From NCBI RefSeq assembly GCF_021245725.1, contig NZ_JAJGSX010000022.1, positions 62,001 through 126,000 on the forward strand: DNA of 64,000 nucleotides. The letters are read 5' to 3'. This document shows positions 7,523-15,738 of the stretch, piece by piece. The notes below the pieces were generated by a model. It was not told the origin of the DNA and did no database searches. It saw only the letters and a program-made list of their open reading frames with translations. The stretch's first letter is position 1. Each line of letters opens with the position of its first letter. The translations under genes were made by a program, and so were the position numbers. This DNA is from Pseudonocardia sp. TRM90224 (GTDB taxonomy: Bacteria; Actinomycetota; Actinomycetes; Mycobacteriales; Pseudonocardiaceae).

Positions 7523-8862
7523 GTCATCGACGATTCGGCGCGCTTGCACTCGTGGCCGCCGGCGCGCTGCTTGCGGCGTGCTCCGGAGGAGGTGCGGGCG
7601 GACCGGCCGCAGCCGGTCCGGACCCCGCGGCCTGGCGGGAGTCGATCACCGGCTCGATCGAGGTCGGCGTGCTCCCCGCGGAAGGCACCCCCGGCCGCGC
7701 GTACCTGGAGAAGCTCGCCGAGAGCATCGAGGCCGAGCATCCCGGCACGCAGATCACGCTGACGTTCGCCAACACCGAGGCCCGTCCGGCCCTGGAGCAG
7801 CGGTGGCGCTCCGGCGACGGCCCGGACGTCGACTACGGGATGTTCGACGGCACCGTGCCCGCGCAGCAGGTCTGGGCCGACGACGGGTTCCTGCTGAACC
7901 TGAAGCCGTACCTCGACGCACCCGACCCCGCGACGGGCAAGCCGTGGAGCAGCTCGTTCACGGCCGCGGCGAACGGGTTCCTCACCAACCCGGGTGACGG
8001 CGGCGTCTATGGCGTGCCGAGCGAGATGTCGACGCAGGTGCTCTTCTACAACGCGGGCATGTTCGAGCAGCTCGGCATCACCCCGCCTCGCACGTGGGAC
8101 GAGCTGATGGCGACGACCGCCGCGTTGAAGGCGAAGCAGGTCGACCCGATCGCCGTCACCGGGCTCTTCCAGCCGTACATGGGCATGTGGTCGGACAACC
8201 TGTGGCTGCGTGAGGTCGGCTGGCAGAAGGCCAACGACGTGCTGGTCAACGGCAAGGGGCACATCACCGACGACCCCGGGTTCCTGGCCGGGCTGGAGAA
8301 GGTGCAGCAGCTGCGCGACGGCGGGGCGTTCATCAAGGGCTTCCAGGGCACCGACTTCACCCCGGCGCAGGCGCTGTTCTTCCAGGGCAAGGCCGGGATG
8401 ATCCTCATGGGCAGCTGGCTGGCCAGCGAGATGAAGGACGTCATCCCGCCCGACTTCCGGCTCGGTGTGCTGCCGTTCCCGACGGTCGCCGGCGGCAAGG
8501 GCGACCAGCAGGCGATCGCTGCCGCGCCGCAGATGGTGTCGATCAACGCGAAGAGCGCGAACGTCCCGCTCGCGCTGGAGTGGGTCAGCCGGCTCACCGG
8601 CACGAAGGTGCAGGCCGAGCGGGCCGAGCAGTTCGGCGAGCTCTCCGGTGTGGTCGGCGTGCCGAGCCCGAAGGGTGTCACCGGCATCGACGAGGTGGTG
8701 GCGGGCGCGTCGGCGCTCGTGCCGCGCGAGTTCGCCATGACCGGTACCAAGGCGTACGAGTTCGTCTACGCCGAGGTGGCGAGGCTGATGTTCGGCGAGC
8801 AGGACGCCGGCACCACGCTCGACCGCATCGATCAGCAGCTGCGTGAGCTGCACAAGAACTAG
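7519..8862 (+). CDS. ABC transporter extracellular solute-binding lipoprotein (family 1)
   Basis: 447 residues, ATGA overlap with the DHDPS-family gene. The N-terminal signal sequence ends in a lipobox (ALLAAC, Cys near residue 21), followed by a Gly/Ala linker, so the mature protein is a membrane-anchored binding protein. The rest is a carbohydrate-type family 1 periplasmic-binding fold (NPGDGGVYGVPSEMSTQVLFYNAGMFEQLGI; TWDELMATTAALK; FFQGKAGMILMGSWLASEM). It delivers the substrate to the two permeases encoded immediately downstream. Confidence 0.88.
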   Translation: MSHRRFGALALVAAGALLAACSGGGAGGPAAAGPDPAAWRESITGSIEVGVLPAEGTPGRAYLEKLAESIEAEHPGTQITLTFANTEARPALEQRWRSGDGPDVDYGMFDGTVPAQQVWADDGFLLNLKPYLDAPDPATGKPWSSSFTAAANGFLTNPGDGGVYGVPSEMSTQVLFYNAGMFEQLGITPPRTWDELMATTAALKAKQVDPIAVTGLFQPYMGMWSDNLWLREVGWQKANDVLVNGKGHITDDPGFLAGLEKVQQLRDGGAFIKGFQGTDFTPAQALFFQGKAGMILMGSWLASEMKDVIPPDFRLGVLPFPTVAGGKGDQQAIAAAPQMVSINAKSANVPLALEWVSRLTGTKVQAERAEQFGELSGVVGVPSPKGVTGIDEVVAGASALVPREFAMTGTKAYEFVYAEVARLMFGEQDAGTTLDRIDQQLRELHKN

Positions 8863-8876
8863 GGAGGGGCGCAGCG

Positions 8877-9755
8877 ATGTTCCGACGGGCGCAGCGACGG
8901 ATCGTCGTCCCGTTCCTCCTGCCTGCGTCGCTGCTGCTCGCGGTCTTCTTCCTCTACCCGCTGGCGCGGACGGTGCAGCTGTCGTTCAGCGAGTTCACGC
9001 GAACCGGGCGGCAGCGTTTCGTCGGGCTGTCGCAGTACGCGGAGCTGATCGGCGACGACCAGTTCCTGGCGTCGCTCGGCCACGCCGTGGTGCTCGCGCT
9101 CGCCGGCGGCTGCATGCTGTTCCCGCCGGCCGTGGCCATCGCGTGGGCGTTCCACCAGCGGCTGCACGGCGAGCGGGTGTTCCGGTTCCTGATCTTCGCG
9201 CCGGTGGTGCTCTCCGTGGCGGTCGTGGCGCTGATGTGGAAGTTCATCCTGCACCCGACGCTGGGGCTGGTGAACCCGGCGTTCGCGGCGATCGGGCTCG
9301 GCGACCTGGTGCCGGTGCTGCTCGGCGACCCGCGGACGGCGCTGCTCGCGGTGGCGTTCACGGCGGTGTGGCACGGCATCGGGATCTGGATCGTGCTGAC
9401 CACCTCGGGGTTCGCGCGGCTACCCGCCGACGTGCTCGAAGCCGGCCGGCTCGACGGCGCGGGGGAGTGGACGCTCTTCGCGCGCGTGATGCTGCCGATG
9501 ATGCGCGACCTGTTCCGGACGCTGACGATCCTGTGGATCGTGCAGAGCCTGCAGGCGTTCGCGTTCGTCTTCATCATGACCGGCGGCGGCCCGTTCGGCT
9601 CCACCGAGATCCCGGCGACATTGATGTTCAGGGTGGCGTTCGAGAACGCCGAGTTCGGCTACGCCGCCGCGATGGGCGTCGTGATCGTCGTGCTGCTGCT
9701 CGCCGCGGCGCTCGGGCTGAACAAGCTGCTGAAACGGGACGACCTTGAGTACTGA
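8877..9755 (+). CDS. CUT1-type sugar ABC transporter permease (MalF-like)
   Basis: 292 residues, six predicted membrane segments. A good ribosome site (GGGAGGGG) lies just before the ATG. The cytoplasmic EAA loop is EAGRLDGAGEWTLFARVMLP near residues 188-207, where the nucleotide-binding subunit docks. It pairs with the overlapping downstream permease. No ATPase gene is present in the operon, so a shared MsiK-type ATPase encoded elsewhere probably energises the importer, as is common in actinomycetes. Confidence 0.9.
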   Translation: MFRRAQRRIVVPFLLPASLLLAVFFLYPLARTVQLSFSEFTRTGRQRFVGLSQYAELIGDDQFLASLGHAVVLALAGGCMLFPPAVAIAWAFHQRLHGERVFRFLIFAPVVLSVAVVALMWKFILHPTLGLVNPAFAAIGLGDLVPVLLGDPRTALLAVAFTAVWHGIGIWIVLTTSGFARLPADVLEAGRLDGAGEWTLFARVMLPMMRDLFRTLTILWIVQSLQAFAFVFIMTGGGPFGSTEIPATLMFRVAFENAEFGYAAAMGVVIVVLLLAAALGLNKLLKRDDLEY

Positions 9756-10605
9756 CGCCGGCGCCGGTAGGGCGCGGTTCCGGCCCTTCCACCTGTACTT
9801 CTACGTGCTGATGGGCGCGTTCGCGCTCGCGGCGGTCGGTGCGTTCGCGTGGATCGTCAACAGCTCGCTCAAGACCGACGTCGAGTTCATCGGCAGCCCA
9901 CCGTTCTCGACGACGACCTCGTGGCAGTTCGGGAACTACGCCCAGGCGTGGGAGGCGGGCGGGGTCGGCGCCTTCTTCGGCAACAGCGTGCTGGTCGCGG
10001 TGTCGGCGACCGTGCTGGGCGTCTTCTTCTCCGTGCTCGCCGCCTACCCGCTGGCCCGCATCCGCTTCCGCGGCAGCTCGCTCGTGCTGAGCGGGTTCCT
10101 GATGGGACTGATGGTGCCCTGGATGGTCACGTTCATCCCGCTGTACCTGACGCTGCGCGACCTGGGGCTGCTCGACAGTCGGCTAGGGCTGGTGCTCGTC
10201 TACGCGACCTACAACCTGCCGTTCAACATCTTCGTGATGGTCGGCTTCATGCGGACGCTGCCCGTCGAGCTGGAGGAGGCGGCCGCCGTCGACGGTGCCG
10301 GGCCGAGCGCGACGTTCTTCAGGGTGATCATGCCGCTGCTCGGTCCGGGCGTTGCGGCGATCACGATCATCAGCTTCTTGAACAACTGGAACGAGTTCTT
10401 CTACGCGTTGGTGCTGATCCACTCGGAGGACCGGATGACGCTCCCGGTCGGTATCTGGCAGCTGAGCCAGGCCGCGACATACGGGAGCAACTGGGTCACG
10501 CTGTTCGCAGCGATGTTGATCGCCGTCGCGCCGGTGCTGCTGGTCTTCGCGTTCCTGCAGAAGCGGATCACCGAGGGGCTGACGGCCGGAGCACTGAAGG
10601 GATGA
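9745..10605 (+). CDS. CUT1-type sugar ABC transporter permease (MalG-like)
   Basis: 286 residues from a TTG at 9745 that overlaps the upstream permease by 11 bp; no ATG lies at a sensible position. Six membrane segments. The EAA loop is EEAAAVDGAGPSATFFRVIMPL. The sequence FLNNWNEFFYALVLI and the C-terminal QKRITEGLTAGALKG are typical of MalG-type subunits. It works as a heterodimer with the previous gene product. Confidence 0.9.
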   Translation: MSTDAGAGRARFRPFHLYFYVLMGAFALAAVGAFAWIVNSSLKTDVEFIGSPPFSTTTSWQFGNYAQAWEAGGVGAFFGNSVLVAVSATVLGVFFSVLAAYPLARIRFRGSSLVLSGFLMGLMVPWMVTFIPLYLTLRDLGLLDSRLGLVLVYATYNLPFNIFVMVGFMRTLPVELEEAAAVDGAGPSATFFRVIMPLLGPGVAAITIISFLNNWNEFFYALVLIHSEDRMTLPVGIWQLSQAATYGSNWVTLFAAMLIAVAPVLLVFAFLQKRITEGLTAGALKG

Positions 10606-10612
10606 GCCGCTG

Positions 10613-11341
10613 ATGGCCCTCTACTTCTGGGAAGAGCTCACCCGCGAACAGCTGCGTGCCGTGCTGCCGAACGCGCTGGTGGTGCTGCCCGTCGGGGCGA
10701 CCGAGCAGCACGGACCGCACCTGCCGACCGGCACCGACGCGATCATCGTGAGCGAGGTCGTGCGGGCCGCGGCACGAACCGCGGATACGACGCTCGACCT
10801 CGTGCTCGCGCCGCCCCTGCCCTTCGGGGCGTCGGATCACCACCTGCCGTTCGGCGGCACGCTCTCCTTGCGCGTCGAGACGATGACCGAGGTGCTGTTC
10901 GACCTCGCGCGGTCCGTCCACGTCGATGGTGCCAGCCGGTTGCTGCTGGTCAACGGGCACGGCGGGAACCGCGGCGCGTGCCACAGCGCGGCACAACGAG
11001 CCGCGACCGCGTACGGCATGCGGATCGCCTACGCGGACTACTGGGAGCTGCTGCGCGCCGACCGCCCGGCCGCGGCGGACGACCCGCCGGTGCCGGGGCA
11101 CGCGGGCGCGTTCGAGAGCGGGCTGGTCGTGCGGCTGCGCCCGCACCTCGTCGGTGACCTGCCGGAACGGACCCCGCCGGACGTGCTGGGCGTGCGGGGT
11201 GTGACGGTGCAGGAGCAGGACGCCTGGACCCGCACCGACGGGTTCAGCGACAACCCGGCCGCGGCCGTCGACGGCGGTGAGTGGTTCGACGCCTGCGTCG
11301 CGGCGCTCGCCGCGCGGCTCGTCGTGCTGGCGGCGGGATGA
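10613..11341 (+). CDS. Creatininase-family amidohydrolase/C-C hydrolase
   Basis: 242 residues, 7 bases after the permease stop. It has the family's metal-binding signature GATEQHGPHLPTGTD with E31, H33 and D42, the NGHGGN loop and GHAGAFES near residue 160. The family hydrolyses cyclic amides (creatinine, mycofactocin precursor), and a branch that includes IolN of the Thermotoga inositol pathway hydrolyses diketo-inositol rings. Combined with a Gfo/Idh dehydrogenase in the same operon, a ring-opening step on an oxidised cyclitol or lactam is a plausible role. That link is inference. Confidence 0.85.
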   Translation: MALYFWEELTREQLRAVLPNALVVLPVGATEQHGPHLPTGTDAIIVSEVVRAAARTADTTLDLVLAPPLPFGASDHHLPFGGTLSLRVETMTEVLFDLARSVHVDGASRLLLVNGHGGNRGACHSAAQRAATAYGMRIAYADYWELLRADRPAAADDPPVPGHAGAFESGLVVRLRPHLVGDLPERTPPDVLGVRGVTVQEQDAWTRTDGFSDNPAAAVDGGEWFDACVAALAARLVVLAAG

Positions 11342-12456
11342 ACGGACCCGTCGTCACCGCCGTCGAGACGGCGCCGGTGAGCCTCGCCGCGCACCCCGAG
11401 CTGGTGGTGCACGGAGCGAAGGGCGGCCACGAGCGTTCGGACTTCCTGCTGGTCAGGGTCACGGTCAGCGGTGAGGGACGGACGGAGGTCGGGTACGGCG
11501 AGGTCAGCGCGACCCCGCTGTGGAGCGGTGAGGACGGCACCACCGCGCAGCACCTGATCCGGACCGTGCTCGCGCCCGCGCTCGTCGGGCAGCAGCTGGT
11601 GCCGGTCGGCGCGCTGGATGCACGGATGGATCGCGCGCTCGCCGCGAACCCGTTCACCCGCTCCGGCGTCTCGATCGCGCTGTGGGACGGCTGGGCGCGG
11701 TGGCTCGGGCTGCCGCTGGCCACGGTGCTCGGTGGGCCGTACCGCACCGAGGTGCCGATCAAGCTCTCGCTCTCCGGCGACGGCGACGTGCTGCGGCGCA
11801 CCCACGCGGCCGCCGTCCGGGCCGGTTTCCGCGCGTTCAAGGTCAAGGTCGGGCTCGGGGTCGCGGGCGACGTCGCGCGGGTGGCGGCGGTGCGGGAGCT
11901 GGTCGGACCGGAGGCGTTCGTCGGGGTGGACGCGAACGGCGGCTGGTCGCGGGCCGAGGCGGCGCGGGCGGTGACCCTGCTGGCGCCCTACGACGTGGCG
12001 TTCGTCGAGCAGCCGTGCGCGGCATCGGACGTCGACGGCCTGCGGATGACCAGGGCGCTCGGCGTGCAGGTGGTGGCCGACGAGTCGGTGTTCGACCTGG
12101 CCGACCTGGCCAGGGTGGTGCGCGCCGACGCCGCCGACGTCGTCAGCGTGTACGTCGGCAAGGCGGGCGGGCCGGGACGGGCCGTCGAGCTGGCGGCGAC
12201 CGCGCACGCGTTCGGCATCCGCTCGCTCATCGGCTCCAACGGCGAGCTGGGCATCGGGGCGGCCGCGCAGCTGCACGTCGCCTGCGCGATCCCGCACCTG
12301 GCGACGGATCTGCCCTCCGACGTCATCGGCGCGCACTACTACGCGGAGGACGTGCTGGCCGAGCGCCTCGACAGCGACGGCAGGCGCGCCCGCATGCACG
12401 ATCGGCCCGGCCTGGGTGTCGTGCCGCGCCGCGAGATCGCTGAACGATTCTGCTGA
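11338..12456 (+). CDS. Mandelate racemase/muconate lactonizing enzyme family (enolase superfamily)
   Basis: 372 residues from the ATG overlapping the creatininase stop (ATGA). The enolase-superfamily active site is complete: K168-V-K170 (FKVKVG) on strand 2, D198 (GVDANGG), a Glu in AFVEQP, the DES of VADESVFD, and the strand-6 lysine in VYVGKAGG. The KxK plus opposing Lys places it in the muconate-lactonizing subgroup (cycloisomerase, epimerase or o-succinylbenzoate synthase-like), not the acid-sugar dehydratases with a His-Asp dyad. Substrate unknown; the operon suggests a carboxylate formed after ring opening. Confidence 0.86.
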   Translation: MNGPVVTAVETAPVSLAAHPELVVHGAKGGHERSDFLLVRVTVSGEGRTEVGYGEVSATPLWSGEDGTTAQHLIRTVLAPALVGQQLVPVGALDARMDRALAANPFTRSGVSIALWDGWARWLGLPLATVLGGPYRTEVPIKLSLSGDGDVLRRTHAAAVRAGFRAFKVKVGLGVAGDVARVAAVRELVGPEAFVGVDANGGWSRAEAARAVTLLAPYDVAFVEQPCAASDVDGLRMTRALGVQVVADESVFDLADLARVVRADAADVVSVYVGKAGGPGRAVELAATAHAFGIRSLIGSNGELGIGAAAQLHVACAIPHLATDLPSDVIGAHYYAEDVLAERLDSDGRRARMHDRPGLGVVPRREIAERFC

Positions 12457-12488
12457 ACGATTCCGCTGACCGGCTAGGAGCTCCCCTC

Positions 12489-13358
12489 ATGATCGTGGAC
12501 GTGCACGCGCACACGCCGACCCATTGCGATGCCGTGCCGGCCGACCAGGTGCGCACCTACGACAACTGGCGCACCGACCGGCCCGTCGTCACCACCAACT
12601 CGTGGGCCGACTACAACACGGCGATGGCCGCGGCCGACGTCTCCATCGTCTTCAACATCGCCGTCGACGACCCCCTCGGGTCGACGGGGCTGGACTACCG
12701 GCCGGAGGACACGAACTCGGCGACCGCGGCGTTCTGCGCCGACGCCCCGGAGAAGCGGATCGGGTTCATGTCGGTCCACCCGATGCGGCCCGGTGCGATC
12801 GACGAGATCGAACGCTGGCGCGCCGCGGGCCTCGTCGGGATCAAGTTGGGGCCGAACTACCAGGACTTCGAGCCGCTGTGCGACGAGGCGCTCGCCGTCT
12901 ACGCCCACGCGGAACGGGTCGGGCTGCCGATCCTGTTCCACCAGGGCGCCTCGCCGATCCGGTTCGCGCCGCTGCGCTACACACACCCGCTGGTCACCGA
13001 CGAGGTCGCGATCCGGTTCCCCGAGCTGCGCATCGTGATGGCGCACATGGGCCACCCCTGGGGCCGCGAGACGGTGATGACGATCCGCAAGCACCCCCAC
13101 GTCTACGCCGACGTCTCCTCGATCTACCTGCGGCCGTGGGTCTGCTACGAGTCGCTGCTCTACGCGTCGGAGTGGGGCGCGACCGGGAAGCTGCTGCTCG
13201 GCTCCGACTTCCCGATCGCCACCACCGCGGAGGCCATCGCCGGGCTGCGACGCGTCAACGACGTCGTCGCTGGCACCGGCATGCCGCGGATCTCCGAGGA
13301 CGCGATCGAGGGGATCATCCACGCCGACGCGCTCGGGGCGCTGGGTCTGAGCCGCTAA
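12489..13358 (+). CDS. Amidohydrolase-family metal-dependent hydrolase
   Basis: 289 residues, preceded by a TAGGAG ribosome site 32 bases after the MR/MLE stop. A full set of TIM-barrel metal ligands is present: H6 and H8 (VDVHAHT), a His in ILFHQGAS, another in VMAHMGHPWG, and the Asp in LLGSDFP. It is a third member of the COG2159 group in this operon but diverged in sequence from the pair at 5.0-6.5 kb. It ends with a 4-bp convergent overlap with the IclR gene, marking the operon's end. Confidence 0.84.
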   Translation: MIVDVHAHTPTHCDAVPADQVRTYDNWRTDRPVVTTNSWADYNTAMAAADVSIVFNIAVDDPLGSTGLDYRPEDTNSATAAFCADAPEKRIGFMSVHPMRPGAIDEIERWRAAGLVGIKLGPNYQDFEPLCDEALAVYAHAERVGLPILFHQGASPIRFAPLRYTHPLVTDEVAIRFPELRIVMAHMGHPWGRETVMTIRKHPHVYADVSSIYLRPWVCYESLLYASEWGATGKLLLGSDFPIATTAEAIAGLRRVNDVVAGTGMPRISEDAIEGIIHADALGALGLSR

Positions 13359-14137
13359 CCGCCGCTGCCGGCCGCCAGCTCCGTGAGCCGCCGGGCCTGC
13401 GCCGTGACGGCCGCGGCGACCGCGGCGCGGCTGTCGCCGCGGACCCGTTCCACCCAGCCCGTGACGCCGATCGAGCCGGCCACCGCACCTTGCGCGTCGA
13501 AGAACGGGGCGGCGATGCAGCCGATGCCGGCGTCCTCCTCCTCGTCCTCGACGGAGTAGCCGAGGTCGCGGACCTCCGCCAGCAACGTGCGCATGCGCGC
13601 GACGGTGGCGGGTCCGGCGTTCGGACCCGAGCCGGGGACCATCCGGCGCAGCAGCGTCGCCAGCTCCGCCTCCGGCACGTGCGCGGCGATGGCCCTGCCG
13701 AGCGCGGTGAGGTTGAACGGCGCCGTCTTGCCGGGGTAGGTGTTGAACTGGACGATCCCCGGCGCGCCGACCTTCGCCACGTAGATCACCAGCGCGCCTT
13801 CGAGCACACCGACGTGCGCGGCCATCCCCGTCGTCTCGACGAGGTCGCGCAGGTACGGCTGCGTCATCGAGGAGAGGTCGACCTTGCGGTCGAGCTGCGC
13901 GGCGAGCCCGCTGAGCTTCAGTGTCGGGCGCCAGAAGTGGCTCCGACCGACGACGGTGCGGCTCGCGTACCCGCGCATCTCCAGCGTCTGCGCGATCGCG
14001 GCGCAGGTGGCGAGCGGGACCCCCGCTTCCTGCGCGAGCGCGGTCAGCGTCATGGGCGCGTCGGCCGCGACGAGCGTCTCCAGGATCGTCAGCGCGCGGT
14101 CGACGGCGGGCGAGGGCGGCCGGTCGGGGTCGGGCAT
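13355..14137 (-). CDS. IclR-family transcriptional regulator
   Basis: 260 residues. The N-terminal winged helix (AVDRALTILETLVAADAPMTLTALAQEAGVPLATCAAIAQTLEMRGYASR) is followed by a GAF-like effector domain (residues ~85-255) with the IclR-typical IVQFNTYPGKTAPFNLTALGRAIAA and GIGCIAAPFFDAQGAVAGSIGVTG. It is convergent with the catabolic operon. A dyad upstream of its start (14169-14191) resembles the one in the operon promoter, so it probably controls both itself and the operon. Its ligand should be the operon's substrate or an intermediate. Confidence 0.9.
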   Translation of the reverse strand: MPDPDRPPSPAVDRALTILETLVAADAPMTLTALAQEAGVPLATCAAIAQTLEMRGYASRTVVGRSHFWRPTLKLSGLAAQLDRKVDLSSMTQPYLRDLVETTGMAAHVGVLEGALVIYVAKVGAPGIVQFNTYPGKTAPFNLTALGRAIAAHVPEAELATLLRRMVPGSGPNAGPATVARMRTLLAEVRDLGYSVEDEEEDAGIGCIAAPFFDAQGAVAGSIGVTGWVERVRGDSRAAVAAAVTAQARRLTELAAGSGG

Positions 14138-14168
14138 CGCCGGAATCGTAGCCGTCTTCGAACAGTCG

Positions 14169-14191
14169 GATCTATCTTCGGTAACTCGAAG
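14169..14191. promoter_or_regulatory. Dyad operator, candidate IclR site 2
   Basis: GATCTATCTTCGGTAACTCG begins the site. The core is CTTCG-N6-CGAAG, 32-54 bases upstream of the IclR start. It shares the GATCTAT lead, the dyad centre and CTCG with the site at 3992-4015. Autoregulation is inferred. It overlaps the 3' end of the upstream hydrolase gene. Confidence 0.5.
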
Positions 14192-15065
14192 GGTCGGCGC
14201 AGAAGGCGACGAGGGCCGCCGCTACCTCGTCCGGTGCCTCCTCGGGGAGGAAGTGTCCCGCGTCGACGGGACCACCGCGCACGTCGTCGGCCCACTCCCG
14301 CCACACCGCCAACGGGTCGTACCAGGTGTCGACCGCCGCGCCGGCCGCCCACAGCGCGAGCACGGGGCAACGCAACCGGTGCCGGCCGCGGTCGTGCTCG
14401 TCGTGCTCGACGTCGAGGGTGGCGGCGGCGCGGTACTGCTCGCAGATGGCGTGCACGCGCTGCGGGTCGCGGAACTGCTCGACGTACGCGGCCCGGGCCT
14501 CCGGCGTGAACACCTCCGGGCGCTGCGCCCACGTGTCGAGCATGTGGTCGACGAAGATCTCCGGTGCACCCGCGACGAGCCGCTCGGGCACCGGTGCTGG
14601 CGCGGCGAGGAACGACCAGACCCAGTAGCCGAGACTGAAGCGCTGGTCGGCGCGGGCGAACGCCTCCGCGGTCGGTACGACGTCGAGCACCGCGAGCGCC
14701 GTCACGGCGTCGGGGTGGTCGAGCGCGAGCCGGTACGCGCAGCGGGCGCCGCGGTCGTGCCCGGCCACTGCGAACCGGTGGTGTCCGAGCCTTGCCATCA
14801 CCTCGACCTGGTCGGCCGCCAGCGCGCGCATCGCGTACGGCCGGTGCTCGGCGTCGCTCGGTGGGGTGCCGCTGCCGCCGTAGCCACGCAGGTCGGTGGC
14901 GACGACGGTGAACCGCTCCGCGAGCGCCGGCGCGATCCGATGCCACATCAGGTGCGTCTCGGGGATGCCGTGCAACAGCAGCAGTGGCGGCCCGGACCCG
15001 CCCCGGCGGCCGTGGACCGTCGTGCTGCCCGCCTCGACGTCGAACTCGTCGAACCCCTCGAACAC
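14172..15065 (-). CDS. Alpha/beta hydrolase, fluoroacetate/haloacid dehalogenase-like
   Basis: 297 residues. The oxyanion-hole motif is LLLLHGIPETHLMWHRIAP, and strand 4 is VVATDLRGYGGSG. The nucleophile elbow is AVAGHDRGARCAYR, with Asp in place of Ser. Asp nucleophiles are typical of haloalkane and fluoroacetate dehalogenases and epoxide hydrolases. The GHDRGxR sequence and DLRGYGxS strongly resemble the fluoroacetate dehalogenase branch. The catalytic His is in DAGHFLPEEAPDEV. It is upstream of and parallel to the IclR gene. Substrate uncertain: many members of this branch remain uncharacterised. Confidence 0.75.
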   Translation of the reverse strand: MFEGFDEFDVEAGSTTVHGRRGGSGPPLLLLHGIPETHLMWHRIAPALAERFTVVATDLRGYGGSGTPPSDAEHRPYAMRALAADQVEVMARLGHHRFAVAGHDRGARCAYRLALDHPDAVTALAVLDVVPTAEAFARADQRFSLGYWVWSFLAAPAPVPERLVAGAPEIFVDHMLDTWAQRPEVFTPEARAAYVEQFRDPQRVHAICEQYRAAATLDVEHDEHDRGRHRLRCPVLALWAAGAAVDTWYDPLAVWREWADDVRGGPVDAGHFLPEEAPDEVAAALVAFCADPSSYRR

Positions 15066-15098
15066 GCCTGACCTCCAGCTGCTCTGCGCCCGGATCGG

Positions 15099-15716
15099 CT
15101 ATCCCGACGTCCTGCCGGCGAGCTCCCCCCAGTGCTGGCCGCGGCGGGCCCGCCAGTGCCGGCCCCGATGCGCGCGGATCACGGGGGCACGCGGGTGCCG
15201 TCCCGCGAACTCCTCCGCGGTGATACCCATTTGCACGAGGTAGCGCACCTTGCCGCGCACCATCTCGGTGTCGGGCAGCCGATGCTCCTCGCGGAAGCCG
15301 AGCACGCCGTGCAGCGAGAGCGACGCAAGGTTCCCGCTGTAGATGCTGACCTCGCACGTGCGGAAGCCGCGGTGCCAGAACATGTGCCGCAGCAGCGTGG
15401 TGATCGCGTCGCTGGCGTAGCCGCAGCGTTGGTGCTGGGAGGCGACGCCGATGCCGTAGCTGAAACGCCCGGTCACCGGATCGACGCCGGTGGCGCAGAT
15501 CGACCCGACCAGCCGCTCGGCGAGCAACGTCTCGATCCCGAAGTGGGCCGGGTCGGCTGTACCGGAGCGGTGCGCGCCCCAGTGCCGGTAGTCGCCGACC
15601 TGCGAAGGGCCGCTGCGGGCGGCGTCACGGTCGAAGCTCTTCAAGGCACGACGATCACGGGTACCGACTTCCCGCAACCGCACCTTCCGTCCGGTCAGGT
15701 GATCTGGCACGGGCAC
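15099..15716 (-). CDS. GNAT-family N-acetyltransferase (RimJ-like)
   Basis: About 205 residues from a GTG at 15716, chosen because the longer frame (to 15863) overlaps the upstream HNH gene and its N-terminal part looks unlike the family. GTG at 15710 is equally possible. It has RKVRLREV at the start, the acetyl-CoA-binding region around GIGVASQHQRCGYASDAITTLLRHMF (a Q/R-x-x-G-x-G/A variant) and SLHGVLGFREEHRLPD, the usual last strand. It likely acetylates a protein N-terminus or small molecule. It has an Arg/His-rich C-terminal tail (RAHRGRHWRARRGQHWG) that may bind nucleic acid. Confidence 0.65.
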   Translation of the reverse strand: MPVPDHLTGRKVRLREVGTRDRRALKSFDRDAARSGPSQVGDYRHWGAHRSGTADPAHFGIETLLAERLVGSICATGVDPVTGRFSYGIGVASQHQRCGYASDAITTLLRHMFWHRGFRTCEVSIYSGNLASLSLHGVLGFREEHRLPDTEMVRGKVRYLVQMGITAEEFAGRHPRAPVIRAHRGRHWRARRGQHWGELAGRTSG

Positions 15717-15738
15717 CTGGGGATGATCATTGGCACCG

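Noticed and set aside
7519..10605. ABC importer ATPase subunit
   Set aside because: I looked for Walker A/LSGGQ motifs in and around the operon; the only ABC ATPase in the window is the ABC-F protein at 61.8 kb, which is unrelated.
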